Made by a program: the position numbers and the translations under genes. From the NCBI GenBank assembly GCA_001723855.1, contig MCBC01000126.1:1-17537 (forward strand): a DNA stretch of 17,537 nucleotides, written 5' to 3'. Under the pieces are notes generated by a model. The model saw nothing but the letters and a program-made list of their open reading frames with translations, had not been told where the DNA came from and did not search any database. Below are positions 13,807-17,537 of this stretch, one piece after another (positions within the stretch are counted from its first letter, which is position 1; each line of letters starts with the position of its first letter). The DNA is from Candidatus Altarchaeales archaeon WOR_SM1_86-2. Lineage in GTDB: Archaea; Altiarchaeota; Altiarchaeia; IMC4; MCBC01.

Positions 13807-13828
13807 TTGCGTCGCATTTGCGTCGCAT
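13807..13828. repeat. 11-base tandem repeat
   Basis: TTGCGTCGCAT occurs twice without a gap (13807-13817, 13818-13828), at the stop of the chimeric gene and about 40 bases before the ValS-like ATG. Confidence 0.7.
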
Positions 13829-14253
13829 CATCTTAACATATAATAAATGCCGCGTCCAACACCTTCCTGTTTAATTATGTTTTTTAATTTAAGGTTAGAC
13901 AATTCTCTTAAAGCCGTGTCTTTGGATACATCAAGAAGTTGCATGCAAGCACTTCTTGTTATTCTGTTGTTTTCTTTCAAGTATTCAATAATTTTCTTCT
14001 GTCTTTCACTTAACTCTAAAAGTTTCTCTTCTTCAAATTCCTCCTTTGTCGCTTTAGTCGTTCTGATTCCAATTACAATATCTGCCTTAGTGTCCTGTGC
14101 AAATCTGGAAACTAAATTAAAGCCTTCAATATAGAAATATCCGGAAACGATTTTTGCATATTCAGATTTAGTCAAAAGTTCCTTTAGAACACCCTCTAAT
14201 TTCTGATGTTTATTGTCTATAATGTTTGGATAAGGATTTTGATCTGTGTTCAT
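13828..14253 (-). CDS. Chimeric ORF: helicase-type N-terminus fused to a winged helix
   Basis: A 141-residue ORF with two unrelated-looking halves. Residues ~10-73 (NIIDNKHQKLEGVLKELL, AKIVSGYFYIEGFNLVSRF, ADIVIGIRTTKATKEEF) match the start of phospholipase-D-like regions that head large SNF2/DEAD-type helicases of defence and mobile islands. Residues ~78-141 (LSERQKKIIEYLKENNRITRSACMQLLDVSKDTALRELSNL, then GVGRGIYYML) match the C-terminal winged helix of AlbA_2-type regulators. Neither the helicase motor nor the AlbA_2 ATP-binding part is present, so the ORF probably arose by a deletion fusing two genes. It may still be expressed as a small DNA-binding protein. The frame is intact and no ribosome site is evident. 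Confidence 0.6.
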   Translation of the reverse strand: MNTDQNPYPNIIDNKHQKLEGVLKELLTKSEYAKIVSGYFYIEGFNLVSRFAQDTKADIVIGIRTTKATKEEFEEEKLLELSERQKKIIEYLKENNRITRSACMQLLDVSKDTALRELSNLKLKNIIKQEGVGRGIYYMLR

Positions 14254-14301
14254 CTTATTTATTAGTTATTTATTACCCTTAAAAATTAAAATAGCAACCT
14301 G

Positions 14302-14397
14302 GTATTGTCTATGTTGTCTTTTTGAGTTTGGTCATCCCCTGCAATTTATTTGGGTATATTCTTTAAACCCCAAAAATATCCGCATAGACCAGATACC
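14302..14397. other. Gap with imperfect inverted repeats
   Basis: In the 155-base gap between the chimeric gene and the DUF4143 ATPase, GGTATTGTCTATG (14302-14314 region) faces CATAGACCAGATACC (14383-14397) with a two-base difference, and TTTGGG faces CCCAAA inside it. No ORF is seen. The sequence may hold the ATPase terminator and the chimeric gene's promoter. Confidence 0.25.
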
Positions 14398-14408
14398 CTG
14401 CACTTTTT

Positions 14409-15677
14409 TCAACCACTATCAAATTTTAACAAAAATTTCCACAAGGGGATATAATTAATCTTTAGCCCGTCTGCAATTTCCATTTTTTCAGTATCCTTGG
14501 TCACGATGACAAGTTCCTTTGCATTGATATTCTTTGACGCATCTAATGCGCCCTTTATATCCCCCATATCAATACTGTCCCCGTACTTTACTTCAATAGG
14601 AATATCATTATGCAGAAAATCAATCTCATGATATTTCCTCCAGAAGAATTTTGCCCCAATATGCTCCGCTACCGCATTTTCGGCAAGCTGCGGCAGGATA
14701 CGAATAAGTTCCGTTTCATTGTGCGAGAACGCTGCTGCTAATGATGAGGTACTCAGATACGCTTTTTTTGCCTTTCTTGCGCTTGCTATCGGGCTTCCCC
14801 GCCGGTTATATACCCTCCTTATAAGGAATGCTCTTTCAAGATAAACAATATATTTTGAGATTGTTTGATAACTTACATTTAAACTTGATGCAATACTCTG
14901 GTATTTAAGAATCATACCCGGCTTTCTTGCAATTAATGAAAGAATTTCCCTCATAAGTTCCGGTTCTGAAACACCATGGATTTTTGGAATATCATGGAAT
15001 ATTATCTTATCTATTATGCTTGATATATACTTTTTTATTTTCTCAAAATTCTTTTCAGATATGATCTCCGGGAAGCCGCCATAAAACAAATAATTGTTTA
15101 ATTCTTTTTTCAGTTTTCCGGATTGTATCAGAATGTCCTCTATTTCAATATCCTTCAAATAAAGAAACTCCTCAAAAGAAAGCGGATTTAGTTCAAATTC
15201 ATATATTCTGCCCGCAAGACTCTCCTTTGTTTTTCTTATTGTGCTAGATGACCCGGAAACAATAAATTTTATGTTTCTTGAAAGATCATAGTATCTCTTC
15301 AGAATAACCTGCCAGTTCTCTATAGGGTTTATTTCATCAAGGAAAATATAGACCTCTCTTAACTCATCTTTGAGTATTTCATTCTCATATACCGTGATAA
15401 CCTTTTCTATAATTTCCGGCTCTTTTCCAAGTAATTCATCAAATGAAAAATACATTATTCTCTTTTCATCAATATCATCAAGCAGATGACCTATAACCTG
15501 CTTCATCAATACTGTTTTGCCAACCCTTCTTAAACCAACTATTGCAATTGCCTGTTTGTCTTCCCTGTATTTAAGGATCTCTTTCATAAGAGTTCTCTCT
15601 TTAAAACCCTCTATTTCATCAACCCTTTTGTTTTCCCACCACGGATTAAACAAAAGAAGCCGCTCAATTAATTCCAT
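14409..15677 (-). CDS. AAA-type ATPase with DUF4143 / PD-(D/E)XK-like C-terminus
   Basis: A 422-residue member of the archaeal and bacterial ATPase family annotated as AAA plus DUF4143. Visible: Walker A GLRRVGKT (48-55), Walker B VYIFLDEI (109-116), a sensor FIVSGSSS (138-145), then a winged-helix-like region (LIARKPGMILKYQSIASSLNVSYQTISKYIVYLERAFLIRRV). The C-terminal part has a nuclease-like pattern, EIDFLHNDIPIEVKYGDSID (351-370), resembling the E-D-ExK core of PD-(D/E)XK enzymes. The family is often duplicated in archaeal mobile regions; its function is not established and DNA-related or toxin-like roles are proposed only by context. The leader contains palindromes at 15700-15720 and 15727-15744. 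It follows the AbiE pair with a 180-base spacer. Confidence 0.9.
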   Translation of the reverse strand: MELIERLLLFNPWWENKRVDEIEGFKERTLMKEILKYREDKQAIAIVGLRRVGKTVLMKQVIGHLLDDIDEKRIMYFSFDELLGKEPEIIEKVITVYENEILKDELREVYIFLDEINPIENWQVILKRYYDLSRNIKFIVSGSSSTIRKTKESLAGRIYEFELNPLSFEEFLYLKDIEIEDILIQSGKLKKELNNYLFYGGFPEIISEKNFEKIKKYISSIIDKIIFHDIPKIHGVSEPELMREILSLIARKPGMILKYQSIASSLNVSYQTISKYIVYLERAFLIRRVYNRRGSPIASARKAKKAYLSTSSLAAAFSHNETELIRILPQLAENAVAEHIGAKFFWRKYHEIDFLHNDIPIEVKYGDSIDMGDIKGALDASKNINAKELVIVTKDTEKMEIADGLKINYIPLWKFLLKFDSG

Positions 15678-15699
15678 ATTTTATATTTTTGATTTTGAT

Positions 15700-15720
15700 A
15701 AAACTTTTTTTAAAAGTTTT
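15700..15720. repeat. Palindrome in the leader of the DUF4143 ATPase gene
   Basis: AAAACTTTT (15700-15708) and AAAAGTTTT (15712-15720) are exact inverted repeats around TTT, about 25 bases before the ATG. Possible operator. Confidence 0.5.
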
Positions 15721-15726
15721 AATTAA

Positions 15727-15744
15727 TATATTTTTAAAAATATA
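15727..15744. promoter_or_regulatory. Perfect 18-base palindrome overlapping a TATA-like region
   Basis: TATATTTTT followed directly by AAAAATATA. It lies 50-67 bases before the ATPase ATG and is flanked by two copies of ATTAATATA (15722-15730, 15753-15761), so it is a likely promoter/operator region. Confidence 0.4.
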
Positions 15745-15778
15745 AATATCATGATTAATATACTGTCAAAAAATCAAA

Positions 15779-15827
15779 AAAATTTTGCAAAGCAAAATTT
15801 TAACTCGCAATATAATTTATATTGCGA
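15779..15827 (-). terminator. Two adjacent perfect hairpins after the AbiE operon
   Basis: AAAATTTTGC/GCAAAATTTT with an AAA loop (15779-15801) and TCGCAATATAA/TTATATTGCGA with a single-base centre (15805-15827) lie three bases apart, about 30 bases beyond the stop of abiEii. They may end the AbiE transcript or serve as protein-binding sites. The strand given is that of the operon; the symmetry itself is not strand-specific. Confidence 0.45.
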
Positions 15828-15857
15828 TAAAAAACTATTTTTCAGGTTCTAACAATA

Positions 15858-16661
15858 TTACATACTCCATTCTTTTTCTAATTTTTCAATTAATTCCCTT
15901 ATCATAATTCTCCAGTCAGGCCTCAGTTTCGTAGGAATATAATGGCTGGTTGAATTTTGGATGTAGATGTAATCTTTATTCGCATCTCTCAATTTCTCAA
16001 TAAGATTTCCGATAAAGGTATTGGGTTCGATTTTATAAAAATCCAGCATTAACTCCATTGCTTTCATGAATTTTTCGTGATCGTATTCAAGGTTAAAGCA
16101 GTGATATACATCATAAATGTCCTTGCCTTCCGTGCGCGAATATAACGCAATAACCTTTCTTGCCATCAAATCTTCAAGTGCGTAAGATGTGAACATTACA
16201 GGATTCAGGGACATAAACGAAGATGAAAGCATCCGTTTCTCCGGAAGTTTTACGCATAATGCTTTATCATGGCTCAAATAGAATTCAATTCTGACAATAT
16301 CTTTCTCACCCAATTCATTTATATATCTCATGTCAAATCGCATAGTTCTATGCATAAGCCGGGGTCTGGAAATTTCAAATCCGTCAATACCATTGATTTT
16401 TTTCTTTATGAGATATATTCTATCATCCAGATTTATTTTTCTGTGAGGTATGAAATCAATGTCAATATCTTCCGAAAATCTATCAACCCCCGACTTCTGA
16501 AAATAAATTTTGCTTACTGCCGTGCCCCCTTTTAAAATTGCGTCAGCACCAAAAATTCCATCAATCTGTTCAAGCAGCACATTTATCTTTTCGTTCTTTG
16601 ACACATACTTTAACCCAAGACCTGACTTCAAGGCAATTATTCTTAATATGTCTTCATCCAT
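15858..16661 (-). CDS. abiEii: AbiEii-type nucleotidyltransferase toxin
   Basis: A 267-residue DUF1814-family nucleotidyltransferase, the toxin of type IV-like AbiE toxin-antitoxin systems, originally known from phage abortive infection. Conserved motifs are intact: LKGGTAVSKIYF (43-54) and RFSEDIDIDF (61-70), giving the nucleotidyltransferase GG(S/T) and DxD, then a C-terminal ALEDLMARKVIALYSRTEGKDIYDVYH (161-187), in which Lys169, Lys180, Asp181 and Asp184 fit the family's K...K-D-xxD motif. Family members transfer nucleotides to tRNA acceptor ends in studied bacterial cases; the substrate here is unknown. It begins one base after the antitoxin stop, so the two are co-expressed. Confidence 0.9.
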   Translation of the reverse strand: MDEDILRIIALKSGLGLKYVSKNEKINVLLEQIDGIFGADAILKGGTAVSKIYFQKSGVDRFSEDIDIDFIPHRKINLDDRIYLIKKKINGIDGFEISRPRLMHRTMRFDMRYINELGEKDIVRIEFYLSHDKALCVKLPEKRMLSSSFMSLNPVMFTSYALEDLMARKVIALYSRTEGKDIYDVYHCFNLEYDHEKFMKAMELMLDFYKIEPNTFIGNLIEKLRDANKDYIYIQNSTSHYIPTKLRPDWRIMIRELIEKLEKEWSM

Positions 16662-16662
16662 T

Positions 16663-17460
16663 TTAAAATAATTCTGAAATTATATTTTCACCGCCAAGGT
16701 TGTCTAAAATTTTCCATTCTTTTATGTATTTTCCGGCAGATTTATTCCCGGGGAGTAATCTTGTGTTTGTCCTTATTCTTGATCTTAGATAGGATATTAT
16801 AAACTGTGGAATTTCTATAATATTCGCTTTTTCCGCAAGTTCAAGAATATAACCGCTCCGCTGGCATAATGCATCAGATGCAAATTTCTCAAAGTATTTA
16901 TTCAACTTATTCCAGTTACATCCTTCGTTCAGATACAATGCCTTTACAATTGTTGAATAACCACCGCTGTATTGCGGTTTATAAAAGCAATCGTAGAATG
17001 TTTTTGTCTTTGAAGAAACATAAACATTTTTGTAAAATTTTGTATCTATCGCCTTATCTCCCATTGAAATGTATCTGAAAGTATATTCCCCTAATTTTAT
17101 CTTACGCGATTTTCCTGTTGTAGCGATAAATATAGTGAATGGTTCGTATTCAATTAGATCATAGATGCGCAGTGCTGATGAGAACGCTAAATATCCGGGG
17201 TATATTTGTAAAGCAATGTTATATGGATTTGAAATCAATGGTTTTTGCGATGGTTCATGTTGAATTATATAGACCCCCCTTCTTATCCTATACAAATATC
17301 CTTTTTTCGAAAGCGATGAACAAATCTTATTAATTTTCCCCCCGGGAATTTCAGGAAATAATCCCCCGATATCCTTTAGTGTTATTACATTCCCGCCTGC
17401 TTTTTTTATCAGATTAAATATCTCCTGCTCGGAACCCGTTAAATAGATATTTTTTTCCAT
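16663..17460 (-). CDS. abiEi: AbiEi-type antitoxin / transcriptional regulator
   Basis: A 265-residue antitoxin of the AbiE pair. Residues ~8-65 form the N-terminal winged helix (EQEIFNLIKKAGGNVITLKDIGGLF, KICSSLSKKGYLYRIRRGVYII). The middle (SNPYNIALQIYPGYLAFSSALRIYDLIEY, FTIFIATTGKSRKIKLGEYTFRYISM) matches the AbiEi antitoxin domain, followed by a helical C-terminus. AbiEi proteins repress their own operon and neutralise the toxin without a stable complex in studied cases. The ATG at 17460 has an A/T-rich promoter region upstream (17461-17500) in which no clear palindrome is seen. Confidence 0.85.
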   Translation of the reverse strand: MEKNIYLTGSEQEIFNLIKKAGGNVITLKDIGGLFPEIPGGKINKICSSLSKKGYLYRIRRGVYIIQHEPSQKPLISNPYNIALQIYPGYLAFSSALRIYDLIEYEPFTIFIATTGKSRKIKLGEYTFRYISMGDKAIDTKFYKNVYVSSKTKTFYDCFYKPQYSGGYSTIVKALYLNEGCNWNKLNKYFEKFASDALCQRSGYILELAEKANIIEIPQFIISYLRSRIRTNTRLLPGNKSAGKYIKEWKILDNLGGENIISELF

Positions 17461-17537
17461 TTAATACCAGTAATTAGAATTAAGTTAATAAAAATATCTA
17501 TGAACATTTCTTCCTCACAAATCCATTATTCCTGAAC

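Noticed and set aside
1..17537. CRISPR array, rRNA or insertion-sequence transposase
   Set aside because: No regularly spaced repeats, rRNA-like stretch or transposase motif (DDE or HUH) was found on either strand.

Overview
The window is about 17.5 kb of AT-rich archaeal DNA, most likely from a euryarchaeon. The evidence is the gene set: a cupin-type glucose-6-phosphate isomerase, ribosomal protein L7Ae, the small (DP1) subunit of family-D DNA polymerase, an archaeal-type alanyl-tRNA synthetase with an N-terminal Cys-rich module, a PhoU/TrkA-C protein, and TATA boxes lying 25-45 bases before many starts with few Shine-Dalgarno sites. A soluble multi-PAS histidine kinase with a stand-alone receiver suggests a methanogen, ANME or Archaeoglobus-like lineage, but the genus cannot be fixed from the sequence. 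No rRNA, tRNA or CRISPR array is visible.

Left part (1-9060), mostly housekeeping and signalling. A frameshifted, incomplete minus-strand gene runs off the left edge. Then come pgi (minus), rpl7ae (plus), a small winged-helix regulator converging on rpl7ae, a signalling group on the plus strand (receiver, degenerate RecA/KaiC-like protein, 815-residue histidine kinase), a PfkB sugar kinase (minus), a PhoU/TrkA-C protein (plus) and DP1 (minus). Genes are tightly packed: three convergent pairs overlap or nearly touch (32-base and 19-base overlaps and a 1-base gap).

Middle part (9060-12573). A RelE/ParE-type toxin-antitoxin pair, whose toxin has lost its C-terminus, sits between DP1 and alaS. 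Between the antitoxin and alaS lies a diverged second copy of the last ~24 codons of an alaS gene, separated from the real alaS end by three hairpins.

Right part (12570-17460) is an accessory island, all on the minus strand. From upstream to downstream it holds an AbiEi/AbiEii pair, a stretch with four palindromes, an AAA/DUF4143 ATPase, a chimeric ORF (helicase-type N-terminus joined to a regulator-type winged helix), a 40-codon ORF that starts like valyl-tRNA synthetase, a broken 5' end of an AlbA_2/Schlafen-type regulator gene, a Bro-N gene, and a second copy of the same AlbA_2 5' end that is ATGA-coupled to alaS.

The most unusual signal is this accumulation of gene ends around alaS: a spare alaS 3' end, two AlbA_2 5' ends, a ValS-like 5' end and a fused ORF, stitched together by start-stop overlaps. 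It looks like a recombination or integration hotspot in which an aminoacyl-tRNA synthetase gene has been exchanged and mobile or defence genes have come and gone. No complete, clearly new system is proven; the scar region, a structured leader before the histidine kinase, and the palindrome cluster deserve the closest look.
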